Source: Sitta carolinensis (taxonomy: Eukaryota; Chordata; Aves; Passeriformes; Sittidae). From it: 64,000 bases of DNA. Below the pieces are notes generated by a model that was not told the DNA's origin, ran no database searches, and was given only the letters and a program-made list of their open reading frames with translations. The number at the start of each line of letters is the position of its first letter. The first letter of the stretch is position 1. The stretch lies in NCBI GenBank assembly GCA_032173965.1, contig CM063288.1, positions 10,086,501 to 10,150,500 on the forward strand, given 5' to 3'. A program made the translations under genes and the position numbers. This document shows, piece by piece, positions 1 through 15,059 of the stretch.

Positions 1-3000
1 TTCATATTTTATGCTTCTGAAATATTGGCATACATCTGCAGTCAAAAGCAAGCCCTGGGTAATGCAAGGAGAATCAATCCATCAACTTCATCAGACTTTC
101 AGGCAAAGCCTGAAGACCTACAATTTCAAACTGTACTAGCCAGGCATCTGGTCTATTCCTATATTTTTGGGAATATAGTATGCACCTTTTTACGCCCTCA
201 GCTTCTTCTGGAGATACCACTTAGCTGGCTTTGTGTTTGAATTAATTTACAAATGAGGAGGTATATGCATGTCTAGATTAATATACAGGTATAAAAGCCA
301 GAGAGTAATTTTTTCCAGTTCTAGCTGCAAATCACACATTAGGTTCTACATCAGTGAGAACTGCAGGCCAAATAACCACAGCCCAGTAGTGCAAGCCCTG
401 AAAATGGCTATTCATGTACTAGTAAAAAAAAAAAACAAATCTTGTGATTCACTGGCATTCAAGAGTTTTAGTGGTGCCTTATGCATTATGCAATGTTTTT
501 TGGGTGTTTATTCCCAGGGCTGAATGTATATTCATGACCTGCTAGCACTGGGATCATACACAGGTTGGCTGCATAAGAAGAAAAGGAAGCATTCAGAGCT
601 CTTTTTTGGGCATGTTTTCCTTCAGATATCATTTGTAAAGCTTCAACAATCAAAAAGGCTGAGGTAGGCTGACAAAAAGGATATTTGGAAATTCCTTCTC
701 TATAGCTTAGCAACATTTAAGGCTGAAAAGTGGTGCAAGATTTACAACACATTTTGTTTCTTTTGATAAAGAGACTTCTGGGACAGTTCCAGGACTATTT
801 TCATATCTTGCAGCTTCTGACTGTGAGTGATGGGTGGCTGTCATTCTACATGTATTAAGAACATTTTTCCTCCACCTTAAATAATCTTTAATATTTAATT
901 TCTTCTGGTTCTTTTCACTTAACCTTAGTAATACCATGTACCTGTGTCAAAAATGCAAACAACTTTGGTAGACCATAAAATGTCATCTTACTCCACCACA
1001 GAGAACTACTGATAGTACAGAGATTAAAATCATCTACACTGCTGTTCAAATAATTGACGAATTCTACCCAGTGAGTAAATTTTTCCATACTTCCTTATTG
1101 ATTTGTAAGCTACATCACATTGAAGTCGAAATGCTGAGTGATGAACTTTAAACACAACCTCATGCTTTCTGTGTTAATGCACTACAGTATTATGTCAGCA
1201 CCAACATCAAGAAAACAAATACAATTTTATAATTATATAAAAAATATTAAAATTATTACAAGATGGCTGTCATTCTTCAGCTATTTCCTTTGAACTTGTT
1301 CTGTTGTGCTTCTAAGGTTTGTTTGGGATTATTTATTTTCCTAGGCTAGGTCTCCTTCGAACAAAATTAAAGAAAATGGAGATGGGCAATCTCACAAATG
1401 ACAAGGGCCCATTTTTCTTTTCATTTCCATGAAAGACCAAACAAGAATACATTGGTTCAATCCTGCTACACAGGGACCAGGGAAAAAGACACACAAGTCA
1501 GATGTCCTACAAAACTATACAGTTTTAGCACCCTGAGTCCCACATCTGGTTAATATATGTAGGTGCTTCTGAAACACAAAAACCATCCTGCAATTCACAA
1601 TAATCAAATCATAAAATTATATGAACTACAATGTTCTGTCATTTTTATTCATTTGGAAAAAAAAAAAATTACTCTGCTGGCTTCCCTTTGTGCTAATGTT
1701 GTCCTACAAGAAGTGATGCTGTTTCCCTAAGAGAACTTTACCTCACCAAGGGCCTCATCAGGATCACTGCTCAAACTGTGTATGTTCCTTCACAGGATTT
1801 AAGTGTGATCAACATGCCCTTTAGTCTTGTTCAAAATGCTTTTAAGCATGAAATGTCACTATTATTTTAAGTGAATATTACATGGTAAAAGTAATTAGTA
1901 TCATGTGTGGAGTTGCAAAACGGATGATTTTTCTCTTGTGTATGCATTGGACAAGATCTTTACATTTCTAAACGTACTGCCCTTAGGGAAGATTTGTTTG
2001 TAGGTCTCATAGTTATCCATTGCCATGGTTCTTTATATCTAAAATAAGCTTGTTTAGGTGGAAAAATATGTGTTTAGATCTTGGGATATGGAAATACCAG
2101 AAGCAGTATTGAAACTTTTTCAGCTTTTTGACTCTGTTCTGGAAATCACAAACTCTGAATATTCAACCAACGGGTAAATGAAACATGAAGCAGAAAACAG
2201 AGACCTGAGGCCCACAAAACTTTATAGAGATTTGCCCACCGTCCAATAGGACATTTATAGCAAAGACAAGAACTCAACACAGACTTTCTGTCACATACTA
2301 TAAACACATTACCACTCTTCCTCCATCATCTTATGCCTCTACTTCAGCTGAAAAATTGACTAGAAGTTTAAGCTAAGTTACAACAGCTGGAGAAATATAC
2401 TGGTCCCTAGTTACTACAAAGCCTTGTGTCTCAAATACAACAGAAATCAGTGACTTGTTCTTTAATATGCCAATAGCTTTCTCATTTACTCCTTCCTCTT
2501 CCAGATCTCCAACATCTCCTAAGTTGCACACATGGGCTGGTTCAGTTCTTTAGTATTATTTGCATTCAATACTGCTTATGCAAACTGTATTTTTAGTTAA
2601 TATGCAATTTGGATAGGACTAGCATTCCAAATCTAACATTTATCTTGATTACTTTAAGCTAACTGTACCCACAGGTTCTAAAATGCCCAGTTTGGAAACT
2701 GCTCTGAGCACAAGATAATACGAGATCACTAATTAACTAGGAAGTTTTAAAAGAAGATCTGATTTAGGCCCTGATTCAGCAAATAAATAACATTAAGCTT
2801 GAGTAACCCCATGGAAAACATGTGAAGTCATTGCATAAATCACACAACATTAAGTGCAAGCTAAAAGCACCTTGTTGAAACAGAGCTGAATTTAAAAGTC
2901 TCATATTCTCTTTAATGGAGCGTGCTTCAACCAAGAGCCTGGTGTGTTGTGGTTTCCTCTTCTCTGTTAGGGCAAATGGTCTGAACACAGGGCCAAGAGC

Positions 3001-6000
3001 CAAGAATTCCTGCTCTCTTAATCTCCTTCTGAAACCATCTGTGTTTTGGACGAGTCCACTAACATGACTGCATCCCAGACTATCACTTGAAAAATGGGGA
3101 AAAAAGTTTCTACTCAGCAACTTCCTCTACAAAATTATGTTTAGGATCAATTATTTATTTAAAGGTCTGTATGATTCACTTCTAACTTCTTCTAATATAA
3201 CACATTTTCTGCTGTCTCTAATAATCTTTCCAAAGTTATGCACCCTACGTATCTCTTCATCTATTGGATTTTGAGTTTTTAAACTAACGAAAGTCGTGAT
3301 TTAAGCACTGACATCTAGAGGAACAGCAAGTGAGAAGCTGCTTTTCCACAGCAAAAGTCCAGAATGAAAGGCTGATGAGTCCCTGAACTGGGCAGCACTG
3401 AACAGAAGCCCTTTCAGGTAGACCTTGGCACACACCTGGTACCACCCCATCATATCAGCTCCACGTTCTGCGGCTGGACACCGCAAATTCAGCACTCGCA
3501 TTTGCCTGGGAGTGTAATCTCATTTAATCTCCCTGATATCACCAACTTTCATTAAGCCTTACAAAAATAAGAAACTGGAAATAAAGCCAATAGGTGACTA
3601 AGGAGATCTGACCTGCAGTTTCAGAATCATGCTTTAGTTCTACTCAGATAAGTAGTTCTTGCTGACACGGCTCATCCCTCTGATTTCAATGGAAATTCTC
3701 AGGTAATGACTTAACTGGCCTCTACATGGCACAGCAGGAAATACCAAGAAAGGAAAATGGAAGGAAGTTAAAGATCACCATAAGGGTTTCCCTGGTTTTA
3801 CCTATCCTGCTGCTCCCCATGATGCACAATGTCCATAACCAGCAGCTGTTACTGAGAGCTGTCATGGAACTGGAACTGTCAGAAAAAGGGAGACAGTGGG
3901 AACAGATGAGGAAGAGCAGTTTCTGAAGGAGGCTCTGATGTGAGGGATAAAGTTAAGAAAAATAAGAGAATCCCATTGTTTTTCCCTTTAGCAAATGAAG
4001 AACAGAGACTGTGCTGCTCATATGAGCTCATGACATGGATTGCGCAGCAAAAAGAAGGGGACTTTGGGCAAATAGGAGCCAATGAGGAAAAAGCAAGTGT
4101 GGCATGTACTAAACTAAGATATCTCTCTCACTTAACTCCTTTCCTGGTCTCTCATATTCTTCAGGCAATGATACACTGAATGCTTTCAAAAAGTCCCCAT
4201 TACTTCTCACAGCAGATATAATCACACCTGACCACTCACTGTTACCTGCTAATAAGCATGTTAAGAAGATAGAAGACTATCATCCCAGGCTTTGTAACAA
4301 GACAATGTTGTTTTCTTAGCCATGATTTAGACATTTTCAAACAGTATTTTCTATACCATTCAGATGATGCATTCTTTTTCTTACAGATTTTTACCTTGAG
4401 AACTATTGCAGGGTCTCTGAACAGTGTAACAACAGTAACTACTGGTACTAAAATTACCAGAAAATGCATACACACCACTAAAGGCAGAGGAAATATTTTT
4501 TTTTAATTGAGTTACTGGGATAATATTTTTGAAAAGCACAAAAATGCTCACAAAACTACAACCTGCAAACTACGTCTTAATTTGGAGCTTTACAAAGACC
4601 TAACACTTACAAGAGTGAAGAGGGGCAGAGACAGTGAGACAGACTTCCCTCCCATCCCTGTCTTTGAGGCTGACTTAAATTTATTTTGAATTCAGAAATC
4701 TGTCAGCTCGTTGTCTCACCCTGAACCACTGGGAGCACAGGCGTGTGTGAAGGCAGCCGGGTGAAAATATTTTGCCTGATCTCCATATTTAGGGGTCTGT
4801 CATATTCCCTTAACAAGCTACAATTTCACTCATGACTGAAGAAAGCCGGTAGAGGCACACAAATGCAAGCAGCTACATAATGGCTGCATCTGTTTAAATT
4901 TTTAGTGGCTTTTCAAATAATGATTGTTATTAAAACAAAGTGTATTTTGTCACAGATGCTGGCAACAAAGACTAATTGGCTGCACAATTACCAGGCTTTG
5001 GCTGAATGGGCAGTGGTGCAGAAAACTGGGTCTGCCCAGGGTCAGTGTCCTGGTGCCCTACTTGGGTTGAGAAAAACCCAAGGACCATGATGAGTTCCTG
5101 GTTTAATCCCAAAAACATAGGGTCAGAAATCCCTCTACATAGTCAGGAACCACCAAGGAAGAGATACTTTGATTTGGCTCATTTCTGGGTTTAGATCTGA
5201 AGACTTATGAGTGTGATAGAAGACACTGCAGATTCTGGAAGTTTTGGGAAGTGTAATGCTGAAGAATTTCTCTTTGTGAATCCCACTTTACTCAGCCCTG
5301 TAAAGCAACAAAAAACAGGAGCTGTCACAGGTCACTTTGCCTTGATCCTGAGAAGGGAGAATGACCCTACAAGTTATTCTTCAGTCCCACATCTACTCTG
5401 TCCAGAGCTTAGGATGAAGGGTTTTATTCAAAGCTTTCTTTTCTTGATTAGCTTTTAAATAGTGATGCCAAAACTTATTCTCCCCTGAAAGGTCTCATCC
5501 ATTCTGATTGCATATGGTCTACATAACTGGAAGTCAATATTTTTTAGACAAACATTCATCTTTGGAAGTTCTCATTACTTCAATGAATCAGACTAAAACC
5601 CAACATTGTTCAGAAAAGTGTTTAAAAAGGAATTTTCCTTATTTTTAATTCAGTAGTATTTGTTCTTCTTTAAAAGCAATTTTAATTATATTTTGGTTTT
5701 GAATTAATTTCCACAAGATGCATAAGTTATTATTCTTCATTTATACAGTGTCACTGGAAGCATTTCATTACATGATAAAAATCCCCACAAGCCTGTCTGG
5801 CCTCAGGGTAGAAATGACTGGAATGACATCTCTGTATTTTTAGTTCAAGAATTAAATGTGTATGGGCTGCAGCTCCAGTCCCTTGTGGCAGACATCCTCC
5901 AGGAGGAGATGGCACAGCAGGCATCATGACAAAGAAGAGCAAAGTCAGTGATGGAGGCAGGCAAGAGACTAACGACAGCCAAACTTCTCTGAATTTTAGA

Positions 6001-9000
6001 GACACGTGGAAAAGCCCTTGGAAAACTACACTGAATCTAAAAAGAAAAGGAGGAGCAAACATCTGGTACATCTGATAGAATTGCAATAATCCATAGGAAT
6101 ATACAGTGTCAGATAATTGCTAAGCATTTCCGCAAGAGAACCTGCTTCAGAAAGGTGAGGCAACTGCAGTAAATGGACTCAGACTGACGAGCTTTACCTG
6201 CCAGAGCTGCTGGGCTTCTGCTCGAAGGTTTACATGTTCAGGTACAAAAAACACTTCCTTCACTCAGCACCAATACTACTTTGAGTACAGATCATTCAGC
6301 ATCCAAATTATATGCTCAGCAAGATCACCTCCATTTTGATAATTGCCTTATGAATGCATAACACAGCAGCGTGGGGATTTGTATTCCCAGGAATGTCTGC
6401 TATCAGGCATCAATCATTAGTCTGCCAGGGATGTGCCTCACCAGTTGATAAAGAAGAGGCACGGAGCACTCTTGGAAAATTATGAGTGAGAATCCTATTT
6501 AGGCACAACCCTGTGTTCTATGTAATACAACAAATTTCAGAGGGGCTATGCAGGAAAAGGTCATGTCTCAGAACAATTTCTGCAGGTCGGGTACAGAGTA
6601 AAGCCCTGCACCCTTCTCACAGAGCATTGCAGTGTGCAACACGCTCTGCCCTTGCTGACACCTCCAATCAATGCAAAGGGATGTTTTAGAGACACCACTA
6701 GTATTGTTGAGGTAAAAAAAAATACTCCATCTATTATATATTTTACTGAAGGCTTGCAAATTACTTCTCTCCATTGGGTGCACAAGGAGACAGGATCTGG
6801 CATCCCTGAAGTGAAAAAGACCTCAATTACTCATCACTCCCTTAACCTCAGATACCCCAGTAATTGCTGTGAGTCAGTGAGGCACTTCCAGTAAGCGCTC
6901 CATACAGGGGCCGATATCCTCTCTGCTCTTTTCCAAAATAGCAACCACTTGAGTGGGAGCAGTGCTGATGTGTGCACACAACTCCCTGGGAGAGAGGGAG
7001 GTGGAGGGGCCAGGCAGAGGGTGCCTGCTCTTTGCCTGGCTGAGGGGCACAGCACAGCCCTCATGGACAGCAGGCGGGGCTTTACTGCCCTTGCTTTACA
7101 GGAGCTTTACAGACGCTGCCAGAGACAAATGTCTCACATGGAGGAAGGACGTAAAGAAGGAGAGTTTTAGATGTGCATTCATTCTTCAGAGCCACAGTAG
7201 TAATTATCACTGATTAGAGGAAAAGGAATGATAAGCTGGCCCCTCGCCTCATAAGGGTGAGAGCAGGTGCAGCTACCTCAGCACCACAGCACAGGTCCAG
7301 AACACACTTTTGAAGAAATCTCCCAGCTGCTTTGATTTGTGCTGCCAAGGGGGCTTATGGACAGCCAAAGAGCATCTTTTTGGATGATGCTCAAATGACT
7401 GACACACATACCCCACAAATGGATGTTCTGCCCCATCCACAGGGCCAGTCCAAAGTGCAACACTTGAAATGTGCAAACATCAGCTCCTTCTCACCAACCA
7501 TCTAGCAGGTGCAGATTCAATCCCTCTTGCACATTACTTACTACTGTATATGTAGCAGCATGTACCAGCTGGGGATTCTGCAGCATTTCTGACTGTCCTG
7601 AGCTCCAAACACAGAAACAGCATGCAATCCCCTCCACAAGATGTACTTTTTAAGACTGAAAGTCCAAGCTGACTATTCTCTGTCACTTAGATGACTGTGG
7701 ATTGGAAAGTGCTGAGCACACTAGTAAGTGAACAAAAATATTGGTCATAGAGTTGGTCTCCTTAGCTATAAAAAGAAGACATTCAGATCTTAACGTATTT
7801 GAGGCATGCAAAAATATTCTGCTCTAAGAATTATAGGCCCAGTCAGGAAATGCCTATTATCACCACATTGCACCCTGTGGCTACTAAACTTGCAAAAGAG
7901 GGGACAGTCATGCACAGGTCTCCATCATCCATTTCATCATCCCAAGACACTGCTCTGAGTTTGGAAAAGTTCAGTGCTTTTTATTCTTATGCTTTTTCCT
8001 GCACACAAATATGAAAATTTTTTTAAAGTATTAGATTAATGAAGATTTCTCTCACAAAACTAAGAATACTTGAAAAAAACATGCAGCCATCACAGAATGT
8101 TGTTTCACTCAGAGGCTTGAAAAGCTACTATGGTTGCTGCCTCCCTCCTAAAGAGCTGTGCATTTTGAGATTTTTTTTTTATAATCTTGTTGCCAACTTA
8201 GATAAGAGCTGCTCCTCCAAGCCATCTCAGCATGACTGCAACTCGAGCATTTTCACTGCACAACCCCAACTTTGGCTTCCATGGGTCTCCATCCTGTTTG
8301 GCTGCTTCCCCTGACAGAAAAGCGCCTTCAATCCATATTCCTGCAAATATTAAGTCTATACATGTGGCCCTGATTTGCAACCTCTCTGCAACTCCAGTGC
8401 TGAATCTGGGCCATTTGTTCAGTGGAAAGGGCCAAAGTTATTACTGCAGGTAACCAAACTCAGAGCTGCAAATCAGCATAGAAACGATAAGTAAGTAGAA
8501 GCACTAACAGTCAAGAACCCTGATACAGATCCTGTAAAACCAGCACTTTGCCAAACTGCTTCAGCCAAAAATCCTTCAGCAGATGCCTTATGAGTAACTT
8601 TTTAGAAATCATAATTTGAAAACCATTGGACAGATCAGCAACCAAAAGATAATATCACTGAAAGTCCAAACTATGTAGGGGTTTTTTTCTATAAAAAAGC
8701 AGGACCATATTCTGTTCTCATTTATAGCCATGAGGATGACTGGTGTCAGCAAAGAGCCAGTCAAGATTTACATTCTCAAAACACAAAAAAATTAAGTTCA
8801 GGTCATTTCTGTGCCTGAATCGTTTGTTCTTTAAGACAAAGAAAAAGCTAAGATACAATTTCAACAGTCTTAGGACAGCAAGGAAATTTAAGAGAAGTTT
8901 TCTTATGTCCCAGACTACTGCAACAACAGCAAGGAGGCCTGAATCAGAGTTAGGAAGTAGAAAGGGTAGCTGGCTTGCAGATGAAGAAAAGAGATGAATC

Positions 9001-10998
9001 AGTGTGTGGCTGGGATGGAACAGAGCAATCAGTAAATTTCCACCATCTTGTGCGGGATGTCTTCATTTCATTCTCAGTTACCCAAAAATTCCACCTGAAA
9101 ACTAGCAGCAAGTAAATAGTACAGAATGAAGCAGAAGAAAATAAAGAGAAAATATGTGAATTACAACATTCAGGAAATGAAACCTTCCCAATCACTTGCA
9201 TCAAAATTACAAGAAATTCATTAAATTTACACTGGGCCACCTGGAACAAGCTTAATTAGTTGAACAATGAAATGTTAATTCTTTAGTTTTGCCTTCTATT
9301 TTAGCTAATTAACTGTTTGAAAACAGTCTGTAACTTTGCCACCAGCCAAAAAATAGAAAGGGAAAAAGAAAAAAAAACCTCCCCAGTGATAAAAAATGTG
9401 CAGAGGTCCAGAGCACACAAACTCCTGGGTAAGATTGAAAGAGCTCCGGTTATTTCAGCAGTGAGGACTATGGAAAGACACACAAAGTGTTTGCAAACAA
9501 ATTAATGAAAGGGTAGCTTCAAATTTGCAGATTTCTGTTTAAATTTCTGCAAATGTGATAAAGTTTTAGGAAAAGATTTACAAACAGTGCATTAATGAAG
9601 TGCTGGAACAGAAAGCACTGCAAGGGCTGTGGCCATCTCCTTGCTGGAGCTGCCAGGTCAAATACAAGAGTCACTGTCTCCTCCATGAAGTAGGGGATAA
9701 AATGGGCAAGGGCAACCTCCTGAGGTCCGTATTTTCTATGATTTGTTTTGCACACAACATGCTCCAGCTTTGGCAACCAGCATTTCAAGAAGTGATCTGT
9801 TGATGAACAGGCCACACCAGTGTGCCTGTCTGAAGCACTGGGCTCTTGTGTGCCTCTAGTGAGATAAAACATGGCGGTGTCCCTATGCCACATCCAGCTG
9901 AGAAACATCAGACACTCAACAGCATCATCCTTGTGACAATTCTGAACCACAACTAAAGGATCCCAGGAGTCTCTTCATCAATACATGTTTCCTTTAAAAT
10001 ATCCTTATAATTCATTTTGCAGTGGTGGGAGCAAAGGGTTTAAACATGCAAAAGGTCATTTTAGGTAACTCTCCGAAGGGTACCCTCCATTACCTGCAAG
10101 TTTGAAGAATATCTATTACAGATATCCTTTAAACTTGGTAATGAGACATATTTAATGGGTTGTGGGGTTTTTATGTAAGTAAATTTGAAACAGATTCTCC
10201 AAGTAATGAAACAAAGTTGGCGAGCTAGAATTTCACCATGTGGCTGAGTGCTGGCATCACAAGTACATGGGGGTGCTCCGGGCCCTGCGTCTGTCCCAGG
10301 CATTTGGCAAAAAGCCTCCATTCTGTTTCTACTGCCACATGAGGCTTTTATGTTCAAAGAATTTAAGTGTTTCCTGTTCCTGTCCATCCATTTGTCATTT
10401 TTCTGAATGAAAACCTAACAAAGATTTTAACAAGCACATAATTATTTCAGGTATCTCAGTTTTAGGCACCAGCTAGAAACAACAGATACAAGAACCTGTA
10501 AAATAGATTACTCATTCTAGCACTTGAATCTCAAATTAAATCTGACTAACCAAAGGGCAAGTTTAACTGCATACTTGAATAAAAACATCGGGAACGATTT
10601 TGGACAGGACTGTATTGCACTGTCTCTTCCATGATATATCCATAATCTGCTTTTCCCTTAGGTATCCCCAGGGCACAGTTAGAACCAAATAGTATTTTAC
10701 TGAATTTTGCAGCTCTCATTATCCTGTGCTTAATCAACCTTTGCTCTTCTAGATTTCCCAGTTTGCAAAACTAATTATAATGAATTGGCCAGCATGTGTG
10801 AGCACTGCTGCCCTTCACTGTCTCAAAAAGGACTGCCCAAACATGTACTATGGGTCAGCTATAAGTTAATAACCACAGACAAATGTGAACAGATGCTGCT
10901 AGCAGAGGGCTTGTGATCTTGGAACTGGAGAACAATGCTCCATCCTTGCTGCCCTTTTGGAATTAGACATCTCTTATTGGGGGTAAGAGATCTTCTAT
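1..10998. other. AT-rich non-coding DNA, no gene seen
   Basis: Probable intron interior of the minus-strand gene, or intergenic. Apart from a possible MIR fossil near 2.2 kb I see no repeat family, exon, tRNA or coding-like block. The longest ORF (143 codons, minus, 9519-9950) shows no recognisable domain. A somewhat more GC-rich patch at 6.95-7.15 kb also has no supportable exon. Confidence 0.6.
2165..2300 (-). mobile_element. Possible MIR-like SINE fossil, antisense to +
   Basis: GGGTAAATGAAACATGAAGC, then GAGATTTGCCCACCGTCCAA and ACAAGAACTCAACACAGACT follow the loose order of antisense MIR (GGxAAACTGAGGC, GACTTGCCCAxGGTCAxxxAG, GAACTxAACCCAGxxxTxCTG). Weak, with many mismatches. Confidence 0.35.
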
Positions 10999-11045
10999 TT
11001 AGATAGATAGAAAGGTAGAAAGATAGAAAGATAGGAAAATAGATA
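10999..11045 (+). repeat. Imperfect (AGAT)n / (AGAA)n tetranucleotide microsatellite
   Basis: About 47 bp of AGATAGATAGAAAGGTAGAA-type repeats interrupted by AGAA and AGGA units, ending AAAATAGATA. It is probably length-polymorphic but short and degenerate. Confidence 0.85.
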
Positions 11046-14000
11046 TCTACGGACTGATTTTTTAAATTATTACTATCATCATCATTAATCTTAGTTGATC
11101 TGCTGTATTCACATTGTCGTTGGGGGAATACCACAGACATCCCCCAGGTATGTAATAAATAAATGCCTCACACGATCCAATTGATAGGGAGAAACAAACT
11201 ACAACAAGTTTTAAAGCAGATGTGCACAGACTTTACAAGGAAAAATCTATGGTGCAAAATTGCACTGCTACAGTAAAGCACTCAAGTGAAAAAGACTTAC
11301 ATTCAGCCTTGCAGCAACACTTAACATTTTTACTCTACAGAGCCAGATATCTGTCCTCGAGTATTTTTGCCTCTCTCATCTAGATTATAACTCCCGCAGA
11401 ATAAAAACTGTCACCATCAACATAAAAAGATCCTTGACTGTTGACCTGATTTTTTTTTCATCCCCTAGAAAACAACCATTTGAAAGTCTGATTAAAACGG
11501 GACACGCAGGAACCTACTCTCTTCTCCCCAGCGGTGACAAAAATAGCTTCTCTGAGCAAGCACGTCAAGAGTAAACACAAGCTGCTACAATAAAAGAGAA
11601 AGTTTGATTTCGTAATTCTTCCTTGTGCAAGGAAGCCTTTTAAAGAGAATATTAGGCAGGACCCTAGACAAAGCAGGGGAAGTCCCATGGCAGCCACACA
11701 ATAAATGGCAGCACCATTAACATTAGGTCATAACCTCTGTGCCGCTGAGCCTTTGTGTGCGCTGAGCCTGGTGCGCTCAGAGCTGCCGACAGCTGTTCCA
11801 GGGCAACACATGGCCAAAGGGAAAGGCAGCAGCCAGCAAGGGGTTAAAACCTTGCTTTGGGGATTTTTGCTGTAAGCAGCACCCCTTGAACTTGCTATTA
11901 TCTTCCTGCCAGCTCCTCCAGGCCTGTCCAAAAACATGGGTGGATGATGTAGGTCTCTGAATTCAATGTAACCATGCCAGGTGCTTTCATTTCCAGTATA
12001 AAATAGCTGTGCCTTTCCTGTGTTGCTTTTAAAATGGTCACTAGTTTCTAGCACTTGTGTCAGAAATGAATCATCCAGACTTATTCAAGGAAACCATCAG
12101 TTTTGCACTGAGATTATCTGCTCTTGTATTCTGACTTACTGAGTTTCTCTTTTTTGAATTAAGAAAAAATGCATTTATAAATCAAAAACTTTTAATACCT
12201 CCATTCAAAACAGCACACAACAGACCAGAATGCTGCTTCACACCCCAATAACAAATTTATCTCAAACATCAGATGTGTCATAGACATTATCTTTGCAACC
12301 TTCTTTTTAAGTAACAAGATCAAGCATTCTTTAGTCTCATGGCTTTTCTCAAGGTGCCGGTATATATTCCAGTACTGAATATATTCCTAAAGTCCAAGAA
12401 CTGCATATAATAAAAAGATGTAGCTTTTTTTTGACCATCTTGTGACAACTGCCAAAAAACATAAAACAATCTTCCTGTTAGGAGTTCATATTTATTCCTG
12501 AGAAACAACATGCAGTAGACAGAGCTGATAAATAATTCAATGGGGAAATACTCTTTTCCTACAACTACGAGAGCATGCACTCCAAATAGCAAGCACAGGA
12601 AAAAAAACAGGAGAAAGGACAAAGCAGTGCTGGAAACTAATTCTTCAGGATGTCATGATGGCATTGACAGAGTAAAACAGCTTCCTTCATAATACACTTC
12701 TACATCCTCATGGACTGCAGGGAAGCTTACACCAAGGGGCCTTGGTAAATTGGAGTGACATAAAATGAAAAGTAAAACTACATGGATTTCTCTAGTTACC
12801 AAAGCCATGTCTGTACCCAGTTTTCCCTCATGAGCAATGGCTGGTCAGGGGTGGGATTTTATATCAACACAGCTATAAATGCAGCCTCCCAGAGTAAGCC
12901 CTGCTATAGCATCATGGGATGGTTACAGTGCTCACCTCTGTCCATAAAGAATTTCCCCTGAGCCTCAGTCTTTCCAGGGGAAAGCACCTTCAACAATCCA
13001 ATCTGCAGCTACGTAAGGGAGTGATGGATTCCTTTAGTACCATTGCTGGTGTTACAAGTGATACATCCCCCCAAGAGAGAAGGCCTTAGAAAACTACCGT
13101 GGGTGTCTGGCAAACTCAGATGATGTATCCTGCATCAGGAATGAGCTGTAATCAGTTTGCTGCTGAAACATCACAGACTGAGGTCTCTGTTGCTCTGCAG
13201 AGCATAACATCAGAAACAAACACGGCCAGTAAAGATTGCTGTGGGATTGAGACAAAACAGAAACTTTTTTTAAATTAAAAAAAAAAAAGGTCAAGAAAAA
13301 AGCAAGTCCCATCAACATTGCATTCATCAGACATAAAAAACTGTTTTGTTTTCTATCAAGATATAGCCTTCATCTGGTAAAATCAGGTCTCTTGCTTTAT
13401 GAAACAGGCCTGGCACAAACCTCCCTTACCCATTCCACAGACAGGACAAGGTCCAAGACCTCATAGCTCTTCAGTCATTCACTGCTCTCCAAATAAGTTT
13501 GCCATTAATTCCCCCATTCTCTCCCTCGAGTCCTACGTACAAGCTGCACAGCCATTAGTAACTATTAACTGAGTCTAATAAAATACTTCAGCTGAGTTTG
13601 AATGTTGCTATTCAGTTTAGGATGTTTAAACATAATTACAGGCAGCAAGACTTTTTGACATGACAAATATTTTTTAATAACATTACCAGAATGGTTAGTT
13701 CTGTTTTCACTGTGAAAGCAAACAGAGCCATTCCAGCTGGAAAGTTAACATTTTTACTTGCAGTAGAGTAAAAAAGACAGACTCTGGCAGCCACACAGCC
13801 AAGGAAACTACTTCCACTAACCAGGGAGAGATGGTGCTTCCAGGGACACTCTCCTACCGCCAACTTCTCTGCAGTTCAGGGTAGTGAACCATTTAGAACT
13901 TCATGTACTAATAGTTCATTCCTTCGATCATTTCCGTTGCCCCCCCCCAATTCCTTCACAATATCCTGCTTCTCACACACCTTTTGACATGTATCAGGTT

Positions 14001-15059
14001 GAGTTTTGATGAAAATTATTATTTCTTCAGAAAAGGAAACACTGAGTTACTCAACAAGGCAAATCTTCCAACACTAAGATGACAGCCTAATGCTGAGCAC
14101 AGAAGGTTTGGAAGGAGGAAGGTGCACGCTAAAAACCTTTGCAATCAGAACCAACAACAATAGAATTTTTTTTCATTTGGACTCATTGTTTAAATTGTAT
14201 TCTACTGCACAGTCTGGGCGCCTTTCAAATGTAAATATTTTACAAGAGAATACCATATGGGAGACCCAGCTGTTTGTTTTTATTAGGAAAAAAAATTAAA
14301 TCCTTTCAGTTTCCAAAGAATTTTTTTCAAAAGCGCAACTCATAGTTACATGCCAACATTTGAATTATCTTAATTCAAATGAATCCCTAAGTAGTTGCAG
14401 GAAGTGTTTGAAGTTGGGGCTTTGCAGTTGTTAAGTGCTTAAAGAAGTTGTAAAAGAAATCAAGGTTGCAAAATATTTATGCATCAGTATTTTCCCATGT
14501 TTGATAAAAAAACAAAACACATCGCTCTGTATGCATTACTATAGGTGACACATTTGGAGTTCAATAAGAGACGGTGACACTTGTATAGGAACATAAGCAA
14601 TATCAACTACAAAAATAAACCTACCTGGCCCAAAATCAGAGACCAGCAAAAGCCTCAGAGTAACAAATTCACCTGCCAAATTAAGCATCTAATTTTGTTC
14701 GCAGATAATTCAAACGAAACTTTGCAGATTTTCTCAAACATGTTGCTGCTTAGAATAATTTGCCAAGAAATACTCATACAGTGAGTCAAGGCAGAAAAAA
14801 AATGCTTTCTATAAAGACGGTAGTCTTTAAAGCTCAGTTTACACAGGACACACCAAGAGCCATGAGTAGGAACACAGCACTCACATCCCCAGCACTTGTG
14901 CTCATGGGTCCCAGGAAGTTACTTGTTTTTTGAGAGAAAACTTGCTGTGCTGATCTATAGAGACCAGTAAGAATACATGCACGTCTCACCTTTTTTTATC
15001 CTACTAACTCTGATTTTTATCCTCACACCACAAGAAAAAAAAAATTAGGTCATGAAGAA
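11046..15059. other. AT-rich non-coding DNA, no gene seen
   Basis: No exon, known repeat or RNA gene recognised. A C9 run lies near 13941. 14.15-14.56 kb holds the palindromes described separately and could be regulatory. Confidence 0.6.
14357..14381. repeat. Perfect 11-bp inverted repeat with 3-nt loop
   Basis: CATTTGAATTA, TCT, TAATTCAAATG: both arms fully complementary. The arms contain homeodomain-like AATTA cores. A perfect AT-rich hairpin or a dimeric binding site. About 120 bp upstream (14230-14244) lies a second short palindrome, TGTAAATATTTTACA, containing forkhead-like GTAAATA. Confidence 0.9.

Noticed and set aside
9519..9950. 143-codon minus ORF
   Set aside because: No similarity to a known protein and no splice or promoter context. 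A length expected by chance in 64 kb.
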